Source: Tritrichomonas musculus
Taxonomy: Eukaryota; Parabasalia; Tritrichomonadida; Tritrichomonadidae
DNA length: 64,000 nucleotides
Assembly: GCA_039105265.1 (NCBI GenBank)
Contig: JAPFFF010000005.1
Location: forward strand, 2,775,501 to 2,839,500
Direction of reading: 5' to 3'
In this document: piece after piece, positions 1-9,230 of the stretch
Layout of the letters: the number at the start of each line of letters is the position of its first letter
Position numbering within the stretch: position 1 is the first letter of the stretch
Position numbers and translations under genes: made by a program
The notes under the pieces: model-generated
Seen by the model: only the letters and a program-made list of their open reading frames with translations
The model's database searches: none
What the model was told of the DNA's origin: nothing

Positions 1-90
1 TAAAGCCTGATCATTTTCTTCTGGGGTAGCATCATAAAGTGAAATATCAAAAGAAATTGTAATTGATTCTGTTGTTTCTCTACTAGACAT
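1..90 (-). CDS. 5' end of an unidentified gene running off the left edge
   Basis: Thirty codons are open from an ATG (complement of 88-90) to the window edge. The visible protein begins MSSRETTESITISFDISLYD. It is acidic and hydrophilic, with no signal peptide. The family cannot be recognised from this much, and a chance open frame is possible, but the codon pattern (Ser/Thr/Glu-rich, no stops in this AT-rich DNA) favours a real gene start. Confidence 0.45.
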   Translation of the reverse strand, partial: MSSRETTESITISFDISLYDATPEENDQAL

Positions 91-432
91 TAAGATCAAA
101 CTTGATTAACAAAAAGGGGAATTGATCTCTCAATTTTTTGCCAAAAATTTTTGAGAAAAAAACAATTATATATATAAACCATATAAGTATTTTTTATAAT
201 ATATATATAATATATATTTTAGGAGTTGTGAATAATATAATAATTAAATATAAAATTGATTAATAATTAATTTAATGCAAATTTAAAGCATATTTGATAA
301 TAATAAGGAGAAGAAAATCGCTATTCGATTATTACTACTATTATTTTATATTAATAGTTACATTATTTTATATATATATTTATTTGAGCATATTTCATAG
401 TAGAAAAAAAAAGATACGAATAAAATGAGTAA
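91..432. other. AT-rich intergenic stretch
   Basis: Very AT-rich DNA with TA runs around 170-220 and 365-385. It would hold the promoter of the leftmost gene. No gene, strong repeat or RNA gene was seen. Confidence 0.5.
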
Positions 433-660
433 TTTACATTAACAATTCAAAATGATCCACCTTTTTTGAACCAAGTGGCACAGTTCAAATAAGGAAAATC
501 ACTATATAATGCTGTTCCTTCAGATGAAAATGGAAAGAAAGAAGGTCTGAATTATATCATAAGAGCAGCAAAATTATATTCAAATGCCAAAAATTTTTTT
601 AAAAGCATAGGATATATTGAAAAAGATGAATCATATAAAATATCGCCAACTCAAATATAA
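433..660 (+). pseudogene. Decayed remnant of an unidentified gene
   Basis: A frame reads from about 433 to TAA at 658-660 with one internal TAA near 490. The second part (about 50 residues, from near 510) has a codon pattern unlike the flanking DNA, for example NAVPSDENGKKEGLNYIIRA followed by a Lys/Ala-rich helical stretch. It has no start codon in frame and a stop upstream, so it is best read as the tail of a former host gene. The family is not recognised; a helical repeat protein is possible. Confidence 0.35.
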
Positions 661-1019
661 TCTGAACTCTGACAGATTTATTAAAATAAACTATTAAAGC
701 AAGAATAAAACATCTTTTTAAAAATTACTAATTTTAATTATTTCTCGATATATTAGAGCTTTATTATTTTTATCAATTAGGAAGAATTTATTCTTTATCA
801 TAGGTGATTTTTTTGAATGAGATATACCATCAATAAATATTTAATTCCACCAATAATTTTTTTTGTGATTTTTTTTAAAAATTCTTCAGCAATTATAACT
901 TATAATGCCGATATTTCCTCATTGTGATCAGCAATTGAATGCATTTTTTATATTACATTGCAATAAATAAATAAATAAATAAATAAATAATAATGTGATA
1001 TCTGGTATAAGGTATGAAA
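661..1019. other. AT-rich intergenic stretch with an (AAAT)n microsatellite
   Basis: There is no gene. A tetranucleotide AAAT run occupies about 962-990, just outside the point where homology with the right arm of the tetraspanin palindrome begins. Confidence 0.6.
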
Positions 1020-1671
1020 ATTCATTTATTTTTATTTTGGAAGATAAGAATGGACAAAATTGCTTTTATTTACAAACATTTCTGAAATTTGAAAATAAAT
1101 CATAGTATTTTAATGAGCTTCATTTAATTGAAATTTATTGCAACAATTGAATGCACATTTCGATTTTTTTCAACATTTGATAAAAATTATATTTTCTCAA
1201 ATAATGATTGATTGAATGTATGAGAATAGATTTATTTGATATATTGAGCACTAATATGCCCTTTAAAGAAATTGACAAAATGATCGTAAAATAATATTTG
1301 AAAGAAACTTTTTGATATAACTACGTTAAAATTGATTTTTATACTTGATATAAAAATGGTTAAATGAAATTCCCTTATAAAAAAGAAAAATTCAAGAAAT
1401 CTTGGCCTGATTTATCTCAAGTTATATTATCAACGAATAAGCATTTTAAAAATATTAAATTAAAATTCTAATTTAGAATTATGTGAAAGAATTTCAATTT
1501 TAGAATCAATTTCTTTATTGTTCATTGAAATGAATTTGAAGATCTTGAGCCAATTCTATTTTGAATTCTCTTCTTATATTTATAAAAAGATTCCAATAAT
1601 AACATCAATAGTTAACCTCATGTGATTAAAAGTAAAACACCTCAACAACAGTCAAAAATTAAAATTCTAAT
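1020..1671. repeat. Outer left arm of the tetraspanin inverted duplication, with a partial tandem copy
   Basis: This stretch is the diverged reverse complement of about 7440-8095, the downstream flank of the right tetraspanin copy. Its inner part (about 1455-1655) also resembles 3219-3420, so the flank was partly duplicated in tandem on the left side. It includes roughly 35 bp of tetraspanin 3' coding sequence near 1636-1655 (shared word CTCAACAACAGTC), which is a gene-end remnant. Confidence 0.7.
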
Positions 1672-3210
1672 AAAGGTAAACGGAGGCCGTTTATTTTGTC
1701 CGTTAAAAAAAATTAAAAAAACATCAATAACAATTGTTCTTTTGGACCAGTTATAAAAAAAATCACATTGATGAGAGATATTTTGATATTTTAAAATAAT
1801 ATTATAACTTACGGAGAAGAAATTTATCTTTTTTTTGTACTTTTGATTATTAAGGATATTAATCATGAACAAAATGTTTCGATTATTACTTCACTTCTAA
1901 TGATTTATATTGTATGTCAGTATGTAATATTGGCTATATAGACAAAAAATAAAATAATCGTAACATTTCCCTAATATCATGAAAATATTTTTTCAATGAA
2001 TTTTTTATGAATAGTAACTTTTTGTTAAATTATCTAACTTTTTGTGATATAATGATAAAACCAAAAGTATATATTGATATATCTTTTCAATGAAAATTTA
2101 TTTTAGAAACATTTATCATAAATTATTTTTAATTTAATATCTATATTTTAAAATGTTTTTTTATTTTGAATATTAATGAATATTTGTATATATAATTGAA
2201 CTTTTTTAAATCATTTGCAACAAATGGAAAAAATAGAAAACAAGTTTAAATTACAATAAATCATTTAAGTATATGTATTTTTCTTATTATGGTGATGAAC
2301 TTCAATTTTATTGTCCCCTCCAAAAGATATTAGTTGGCAAAGGAACAGCCCAATATTAAAAATACTCAACAAAAAAGAACAGTTTAATGATATTCATCAA
2401 CAGATTCAGTTAATTCAATATCAACACATGCTCAAAAAAACATTTGAAACAATCAAATTTGATAAATAATTTTTTCATTACCAATCTAATTATTTTTCAC
2501 AAATTTCATTATTTTTTCATACTTTTTAATAATTATACAAATTATTTTCATCTATATTTATAAAAAAAAAATTGATTTACCTTATGCTTACTATAATATG
2601 TTCATCAGAATTCCTCAATTTAATATAATATTAGCAATATTTGCATGCATTTATATATCTATATTATTTTATATTTTTTTAAATCCATAATAATATTGGT
2701 AAAATGATTTTAAAATAAGATATTTGCATTTTTAATTCTTGTAAATTGAATAGTCTTTATTTAAAATACTGAAAATTTAATAACTTTATTTATTTTTATG
2801 TTCTCAATATATTTTGTATATGCTTTCAAAATATTTATTTATAAATATGCTTTATACAGAAAAATAATATATAATAATGTTATATTATAGATAAAATATA
2901 TTTTAAATTATATTAATATATACATATTTAATTATAATTAAATAATATATAAAAATGAGTTAGAATAAACAGTTTCTAGGCAAATTCCTCTTAGAGCACC
3001 TAGAAATATTTTGAATACATACTTGACGTTAAAATTCAATTTCTTCACTTTTTCTATTAAATATTTTAAAATTGATATTATTCCAATTTCCCTACGACAG
3101 ATCTTATTTGCTTCTAAATAAAAAATGTTTAAGATAATAAATTAAATTTATATTTTATGATTATTTAACAAAATAAGAAAATTGAAAAAAACCCAAATTC
3201 GTTTACCTTT
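1672..3210. mobile_element. Non-autonomous hAT-like DNA transposon (element 1, 1539 bp)
   Basis: The left end reads AAAGGTAAACG and the right end is its inverted complement CGTTTACCTTT (11 bp perfect). It is flanked by a perfect 8-bp direct repeat ATTCTAAT at 1664-1671 and 3211-3218. The 8-bp duplication is the hallmark of the hAT superfamily (also seen in a few others), and the A(A/G)AGGT start recurs in three other elements of this window. The interior is AT-rich with no convincing reading frame, so it needs a transposase from elsewhere. It sits inside a copy of the tetraspanin flank and is absent from the corresponding right-hand copy, so it inserted after the duplication. Confidence 0.8.
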
Positions 3211-3482
3211 ATTCTAATTTAGAATTATGTGAAAGAGTTTTGCTATAATTATGTTACTTTGAATCAATTTCTTTATAGTTCATTGACATGAATTTGAAAA
3301 TCTTGAACCAATTCTATTATGAATTCTCTTCTTATATTTATAAAAAAGATTCCAACAACAACAATTATTTCAATTAAACTCATAGTTAACCACTTGTGAT
3401 TAAAAGTTCATTATAAATAAAATAAGATTCAACTTTTAATAAAAAATGATGTTTAATAATTCTTTTTAAATTAGAGCATTAG

Positions 3483-4088
3483 TTATTTTTTTTTGCTTAC
3501 TGATACAAGGTATGTTGCACAAATTAAAAGAACTACCTCAACAACAGTCATAACTATTATTGAAATTCTTAAACCTTTCATATTAGAATCAATTTCTTCT
3601 TTAATTTGATCGAAGCATAGTGGAATTGATTCATTTTTTCCTGGTTTATATCCACAAATTATTGGATGTACATCAACCGTTTTGAATCCACAGCATTTCA
3701 TTGATTCTTCAATGGTCACTCTAGTATTTGTAAACTTTTCATCTTGCCAATTTTCTTCAATTCCATCAATAATTTTATCTTTGTATGTGAATGCCAGACA
3801 GATTCCTGCGATTTCAATTATAATTGCCATAACAATTATTAGCAAATAAGTTATATATAAGCATCTCGATTTGCAGCAGCATAATAAGAATCCAATTATT
3901 GAAGAAATGACAGCGCATATCATTGCCACAAGTATGAAACTGAATGGAATATTATTCTTAATGAGTCTTGACCAATCTCTATCTTTTTCTTTCCTGTAAA
4001 TGGTAACACCTGCAGCAACGGCGCATATTATAACACAAATGCTAACAATTCCAATTAGCCAACGTGCCCAACCTTGACAGCAACTCAT
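3483..4088 (-). CDS. Tetraspanin family membrane protein (left copy)
   Basis: The product is 201 residues with four hydrophobic segments at about 8-30, 48-71, 78-102 and 173-196. The first three cluster and a larger loop precedes the fourth, which is the tetraspanin layout. The large loop has the family signature CCG in SMKCCGF, followed by two further cysteines (IICGY, PLCF) able to form the usual disulfides. The protein starts MSCCQGW, and the N-terminal cysteines are plausible palmitoylation sites. Tetraspanins organise plasma-membrane or exosome microdomains, and in trichomonads they are linked to adhesion. The gene is nearly identical to the inverted copy at 6783-7409. A shorter A-run ends this copy at SKKK. 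The ATG follows a TTCATT tract like a trichomonad initiator. Confidence 0.85.
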   Translation of the reverse strand: MSCCQGWARWLIGIVSICVIICAVAAGVTIYRKEKDRDWSRLIKNNIPFSFILVAMICAVISSIIGFLLCCCKSRCLYITYLLIIVMAIIIEIAGICLAFTYKDKIIDGIEENWQDEKFTNTRVTIEESMKCCGFKTVDVHPIICGYKPGKNESIPLCFDQIKEEIDSNMKGLRISIIVMTVVEVVLLICATYLVSVSKKK

Positions 4089-4183
4089 TGAAAAAAATGA
4101 ACTGATGATGATTTTCTGTTATGTTTATTGGTCAATAAAAAAACTTTTTCATTGTTCGTTTTCAAAAATAAAGTTAAATACGA

Positions 4184-4227
<44 letters not shown>

Positions 4228-4279
4228 AATTCCGATTAAATAACATTCATTTCTATTTCTGTGAATTTATTACAATTTA

Positions 4280-4405
4280 TTTAAAAAATAAATGAAGTAG
4301 CTTTTTGAAAGGCATAGCCTTCAAAAAGCTACTTCAATTTATGTTTAATTATCTGTTTTATAACTTTTTGAGTATTTTACAAAACTCAAAAAGTGATACC
4401 TAGAT

Positions 4406-4409
<4 letters not shown>
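4280..4409. other. Hairpin-rich 130 bp insertion in the left palindrome arm
   Basis: This stretch is absent from the matching position of the right arm (near 6600). It folds into two stems. One is a 16-bp stem at 4294-4309 and 4320-4335 (GAAGTAGCTTTTTGAA and its complement) with a tiny loop. The other is a nested stem with AATTATCT (4347-4354) against 4402-4409 and ACTTTTTGAG (4363-4372) against 4385-4394. It could be a small foldback element or encode a structured RNA; the flanking T-run is shared by both arms. No function is known. Confidence 0.5.
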
Positions 4410-4436
<27 letters not shown>

Positions 4437-5376
4437 GTTTCTTTAGTTATGAAAGTATAAAATTTATTTTTATTATGATATAATAATAGATTATTGAAAA
4501 ATTTTAAAATCGTATAACGGTGAATAAATTGAGATTTTTCAATGAAACTCTACCGAATCCACTTTTTCAATGATCCTCACAAATTTCATTCAAAATTTCT
4601 CAAAGAAATTCAAAGAATTTGTTTTATGTTATGAATTAATTGAAAAGATTTATCTTTATGAACTGCTTTTGGTTGTTTCTGTCAAATGACAGTAAAAATG
4701 AAATTAATTATTAATTTATTTTAGAAATAATGATTTTTAATAATACCTAAAAAATAACCAAATAAAAAAATGGCATGAATGATAACATTTCTAAAAAAAT
4801 TATTTAATAATAATATAAAATATATTATATTACTACAATGATGAAAAAAATGAAATCAATAAGATCACTTTCTAAACATATATTGAAGTTTAATTTAATG
4901 AAAATGAAAAAAGTGAAAATATTAAACAAAGAATCATAGAAAGTAAACAATAAGCAAATTTAACTGATTATATATCCTGTTTTCTTATCGCCGTTGCAGA
5001 TTTGCAGAAAAGTGAATTTTCGTTCATATTTGGCAATTAAAATATTTTTCATAAATTTATTTACAATGATGAAATTTCGAAGCGAATTTTCTCTATCAAT
5101 GATAATTCAATTCATCTATTCTTCCAGATATATTTTATTTACTAATTGCTGCATTTAATGATTATATTATATTTTCATTTAATTATCATTCATTTTTATA
5201 CTATAATATAATTTATAAATGAATAAATTCAAGTTTTTTGTATCATAATTAAGAGAATGATACGATTTCTAACTAAAGAACACAATTGAAAAAAAATTTT
5301 AAAATGTTAAATTTTTAAAAAAATTTGAAAATTTTCATAAAAATAAAAATAAACTCATTTCATTTCGAAAGTTTTA

Positions 5377-5716
5377 ATGAGTGACAAACCAAAGCAGGCT
5401 TCAAACAGCAGACCCGAGAATATTGGTAAAATACTTTCAGATTTTACTTATTCCAAAACTCGAAAAAATGATCGAGGGTGCAATAGAGGCTGTGCAGCCA
5501 GTTACTGCTATAACGAACTTTACGGACATTTTGAAAAGCGACGAGAGTATGTTAAGTGCCGCATGTTATGCTGTATGGGGCTTTTGCGTTGCTAATCCAA
5601 ATCATACGTTAAGCGAAGATATGAAGATCAAAGTAGGGAACTATCTAAATTGGGCGAATATCGTTCTGCCAAATAAAGAAGTGCAGTTGGCCTTTGTAGA
5701 TGAAGGAATAGTCCTT
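5377..5716 (+). pseudogene. Broken fragment of an unrecognised gene with foreign composition
   Basis: About 340 bp show clear protein-coding texture, with much higher GC than the neighbours and codons such as CCC, GCG and GAC. The fragment looks broken by about one interruption and stops abruptly. One visible piece starts MSDKPKQASNSRPENI and another contains AACYAVWGFCVANPNH. I do not recognise the family. The composition suggests it came from another genome or a mobile element. An origin in a virus-like element can be neither shown nor excluded, so it is treated as a fossil. Confidence 0.4.
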
Positions 5717-5887
5717 CATTTCCCACATTTTTTTTTCTGACTATATCTGGATAATCAGTTTTTTGGGAAAAAACCCTCCAATTCATCTGCTATTTCAAAA
5801 TAATTGAATTCTTCCCAGCTTTGCAAATTGTTAACTTATAACGCATTGAAAAGAAGTGCAGTTGGCCTTTGTAGACTGATTATCCAG
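5677..5887. repeat. 24-bp direct repeat and 12-bp inverted repeat at the fragment's end
   Basis: The 24 bases at 5677-5700 (core GAAGTGCAGTTGGCCTTTG) recur exactly at 5852-5875. A 12-bp inverted pair, CTGGATAATCAG (5748-5759) and CTGATTATCCAG (5876-5887), encloses most of the intervening DNA. This suggests a local rearrangement or template switch where the foreign fragment is cut off. Confidence 0.6.
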
Positions 5888-6040
5888 AAAAAAAACACTT
5901 GGTACAATTTCTTGAACTTATCACACATTGAAAATAATGAATGAGTATTCAAATATTGAATAAAGTCATTTTTTTTATCTCATTTTTTTTTATTAATAAA
6001 AATTCATTATTCAGAAGCGCATGAATATCGAAACTAAAAA

Positions 6041-7650
6041 TAATCAGTTAAATATGCTTATTGTTTACTTTCTATGATTCTTTGTTTAATATTTTCACTT
6101 TTTTCATTTTCATTAAATTAAACTTCAATATATGTTTAGAAAATGATCTTATTGATTTTATTTTTTTCATCATTGTAGTAATATAATATATTTTATATTA
6201 TTATTAAAAAAATTTTTTAGAAATGTTATCATTCATGCCATTTTTTTATTTGGTTATTTTTTAGGTATTATTAAAAATCATTATTTCTAAAATAAATTAA
6301 TAATTAATTTCATTTTTACTGTCATTTGACAGAAACAACCAAAAGCAGTTCATAAAGATAAATCTTTTCAATTAATTCATAACATAAAACAAATTCTTTG
6401 AATTTCTTTGAGAAATTTTGAATGAAATTTGTGAGGATCATTGAAAAAGTGGATTCGGTAGAATTTCATTGAAAAATCTCAATTTATTCACCGTTATACG
6501 ATTTTAAAATTTTTCAATAATCTATTATTATATCATAATAAAAATACAATTTTATACTTTCATAACTAAAGAAACAAAAAAAAAAAAAAAAAAAAAAAAA
6601 ATAAATTGTAATAAATTCACAGAAATAGAAATGAATGTTATTTAATCGGAATTCAAAAAAAAAAAAAAAAAAAAAAAGATCGTATTTAACTTTATTTTTG
6701 AAAACGAACAATGAAAAAGTTTTTCTATTGACCAATAAACATAACAGAAAATCATCATCAGTTCATTTTTTTTTTTTTTTCAATGAGCTGCTGTCAAGGT
6801 TGGGCACGTTGGCTAATTGGAATTGTTAGCATTTGCGTTATAATATGCGCCGTTGCTGCAGGTGTTACCATTTACAGGAAAGAAAAAGATAGAGATTGGT
6901 CAAGACTCATTAAGAATAATATTCCATTCAGTTTCATACTTGTGGCAATGATATGCGCTGTCATTTCTTCAATAATTGGATTCTTATTATGCTGCTGCAA
7001 ATCGAGATGCTTATATATAACTTATTTGCTAATAATTGTTATGGCAATTATAATTGAAATCGCAGGAATCTGTCTGGCATTCACATATAAAGATAAAATT
7101 ATTGATGGAATTGAAGAAAATTGGCAAGATGAAAAGTTTACAAATACTAGAGTGACCATTGAAGAATCAATGAAATGCTGTGGATTCAAAACGGTTGATG
7201 TACATCCAATAATTTGTGGATATAAACCAGGAAAAAATGAATCAATTCCACTATGCTTCGATCAAATTAAAAAAGAAATTGATTCTAATATGAAAGGTTT
7301 ACGAATTTCAATAATAGTTATGGCTGTTGTTGAGGTAGTTCTTTTAATTTGTGCAATATATCTTGTATCAGTAAGCAAAAAAAAAAAAATAACTAATGAT
7401 CTAATTTAAAAAGAATTATTAAACATCATTTTTTATTAAAAGATGAATGTTATTTTATTTATAATGTACTTTTATTCACAAGAGGTTAACTATTGATGTC
7501 ATTATTGGAATCTTTTTTATAAATATTAGAAGAGAATTCATAATAGAATTTGTTCAAGATTTTCAAATTCATATCAATGAACTATAAAGAAATTGATTCA
7601 AAGTAACATAATTATAGCAAAACTCTTTCACATAATTCTAAATTAGAATA
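6041..7650. repeat. Right arm of the tetraspanin palindrome
   Basis: This is the inverted counterpart of 3219-4974. It lacks the 130 bp hairpin insertion of the left arm. Poly-A tracts at about 6577-6601 and 6655-6677 correspond to longer poly-T tracts on the left (about 4187-4226), showing homopolymer drift since the duplication. Confidence 0.85.
6783..7409 (+). CDS. Tetraspanin family membrane protein (right copy)
   Basis: The product is 208 residues and matches the left copy except for a handful of substitutions (for example DQIKEE to DQIKKE) and the C terminus. It has the same four membrane segments, CCG signature and loop cysteines. Here the A-run after the fourth membrane segment is longer, which shifts the frame past the left copy's stop and adds ITNDLI to the cytoplasmic tail. 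The last residues of tetraspanin tails often carry sorting signals, so the two copies may traffic differently. The ATG follows a pyrimidine/TTCA tract in a region identical to that upstream of the other copy, so both promoters should behave alike. Confidence 0.85.
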   Translation: MSCCQGWARWLIGIVSICVIICAVAAGVTIYRKEKDRDWSRLIKNNIPFSFILVAMICAVISSIIGFLLCCCKSRCLYITYLLIIVMAIIIEIAGICLAFTYKDKIIDGIEENWQDEKFTNTRVTIEESMKCCGFKTVDVHPIICGYKPGKNESIPLCFDQIKKEIDSNMKGLRISIIVMAVVEVVLLICAIYLVSVSKKKKITNDLI

Positions 7651-8095
7651 TTAATTTAATATTTCCAAAATGCTTATTTATTGATAATATAAATTAAGAT
7701 AAATCAGGCCAAGATTTCTTGAATTTTTCTTTTTCATAAGAGAATTTCATTTAACAATTTTAATATCAAATATAAAAATCAATTTTAACGTAGTGATATC
7801 AAAAAGTTTCTTTCAAATATTTTTTTACGATCATTTTGTCAATTTCTTTAAATGGCATACTTGTGCTCAATATATCAAAAAAATCTATTCTCATACATTC
7901 AATCAATCATTATTTGAGGAAATATATTTTTAATCAAATGTTGAAAAAATATGAAATTTGCATTCAATTTCTGCAATAAATTTCAATTAAATGAAGCTCA
8001 TTAAAACGCTATGATTTATTTTCAAATTTCAGAAATATTTGTAAATAAAAGCAATTTTGTGCATTCTTATCTTCCAAAATAAATAAAAAAAAAAT
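7440..8095. repeat. Outer right arm of the inverted duplication
   Basis: The downstream flank of the right tetraspanin copy matches 1020-1671 in inverted orientation with noticeable divergence. On this side it is continuous with the inner arm, whereas on the left it is split by the tandem partial copy and transposon element 1. It contains no gene. Confidence 0.7.
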
Positions 8096-8619
8096 GAATT
8101 ATAATAATTGAATTCATTTTTCTGACAATTTTAAACCAAAAAAGGTAACAAATTTCATTTCATAAAAATATGCATTTAATTAGCTTTTTTTAAGAAAATA
8201 AACAATTTATTTGGAATATATTCAAATAATTTCAAAAAACGATCTAATGATCTAAAATTGGTGATATATAATGATCTAAAATTTTAAAAGGTGAAGGATA
8301 TTTTTCATAAGAATTATATTTAATATTTTATTTTAATTAATAAATACAAATAATGAAGATTTCGGGATTTATTTGGCACAAATGATTCTCTATCATTTTA
8401 AATATTTTCTGATAATACTTAGGTACTGTTTGTTGATTTTCTTTCAATACCAGAAGAAATCATCAGATTACTAAAGTAATAATATGGAGAAATTTAAAAT
8501 ATGTATAAAAAATATTTTTCTTCAATAAAGAAAATAAAGAATAAAGAATCCCAATTTTAACAATACAACATAAAGGCTTAAATGGAAACCTTATCAACTA
8601 AACATTAGCTTCCATAATA
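8096..8619. other. Unique AT-rich intergenic stretch
   Basis: No gene or matched repeat was found. A 9-base direct repeat, TGATCTAAA, occurs three times around 8245-8285. This is the unique DNA between the tetraspanin palindrome and the segmental-duplication zone. Confidence 0.5.
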
Positions 8620-8718
8620 CCATCATTTTGGTATTATAATTTATATAATTGAAGTTATTTTGGCAATATAATTAATGTTACTTTTGACACGGTTTTAATT
8701 GATATTAGAAGTACATTT
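8620..8718. repeat. Copy of the 3' flank shared with the calpain-pseudokinase gene
   Basis: The reverse complement of this stretch is at about 20590-20690, just past the calpain-pseudokinase-Sel1 gene. It shows that the kinase gene end duplicated at 8719-9092 originally had the same downstream DNA as the 20466 gene. Confidence 0.7.
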
Positions 8719-9092
8719 GTTGCTTCGTGCTGCATTTATTCTGTTTTTGATGTGATGGTATATGCATTGTGATAGGTTTGATATAATAAAATTGTAATAA
8801 AAAAATGAATAAATAAAAGTTTTAATAGTTTTAAAAGTCTTAAAAGTCTTAAAAGTCAGATTCACTTAACATTTCTTTCAATTTAATGTGGATGTTATCA
8901 TTATTGAGTTCTTTTTGGTAGATCATTTCGTATGCATCTTTGATTTCTCCATAAACACCTTCTACTGTGTTCACTCCAATTTTTTTCATGTGCTTAATAA
9001 TTCGTTTCTTGTTTGACTCGTCGTTCAGAGAAAGGACAATGATTGAAGCAACATGAAAGTTCTCATCAATGTTGCTCTCATGATGAACTTTT
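8719..9092 (-). pseudogene. Truncated 3' end of the kinase-Sel1 gene; left direct repeat of the block insertion
   Basis: The sequence nearly duplicates 13528-13902 in the same orientation: the 3' untranslated region plus roughly the last 80 codons of the kinase-Sel1 gene, including the C terminus MLSESDF and stop at 8849-8851. Coding homology stops at 9092, where WD40 gene sequence begins. A few substitutions (C/T changes near 9075-9085 and G/A near 8766) separate it from the intact copy. With 13528-13902 it brackets the 4.4 kb block as a large direct repeat, so this is the non-functional side of a duplicated insertion site. Confidence 0.8.
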
Positions 9093-9230
9093 ATAGAGGA
9101 CTTTAATGTTTCAGAGTATGTTAAAACTTTTTTTGCATCAAAAAATATTGATACGAGTGGAGTTATTAATACAGATGATTTTCGTAGTTCTTTCGATATT
9201 CTAAATCAGAAAGTAGGAATTGATTCAAAA

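Larger units (their letters stand above)
3219..4974. repeat. Left arm of the tetraspanin palindrome
   Basis: The reverse complement of this arm lies at about 6041-7650. It covers the whole tetraspanin gene, both flanks and the homopolymer tracts. The two arms differ by scattered substitutions, by poly-T/poly-A length and by a roughly 130 bp insertion at about 4280-4409 present only here. Confidence 0.85.
4975..6040. other. Unique spacer between the palindrome arms
   Basis: A roughly 1.07 kb stretch is present only once, between the inverted arms. Its left third and right edge are AT-rich and non-coding. The middle carries the broken, GC-richer gene fragment at 5377-5716 and the small repeats at 5677-5887. 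A non-palindromic spacer of this size stabilises a long inverted repeat. Confidence 0.7.

Noticed and set aside
4187-4436. Long T-runs as RNA polymerase III terminators of small RNA genes
   Set aside because: The runs exist in both palindrome arms with different lengths, and no A/B-box promoter or conserved RNA precedes them.
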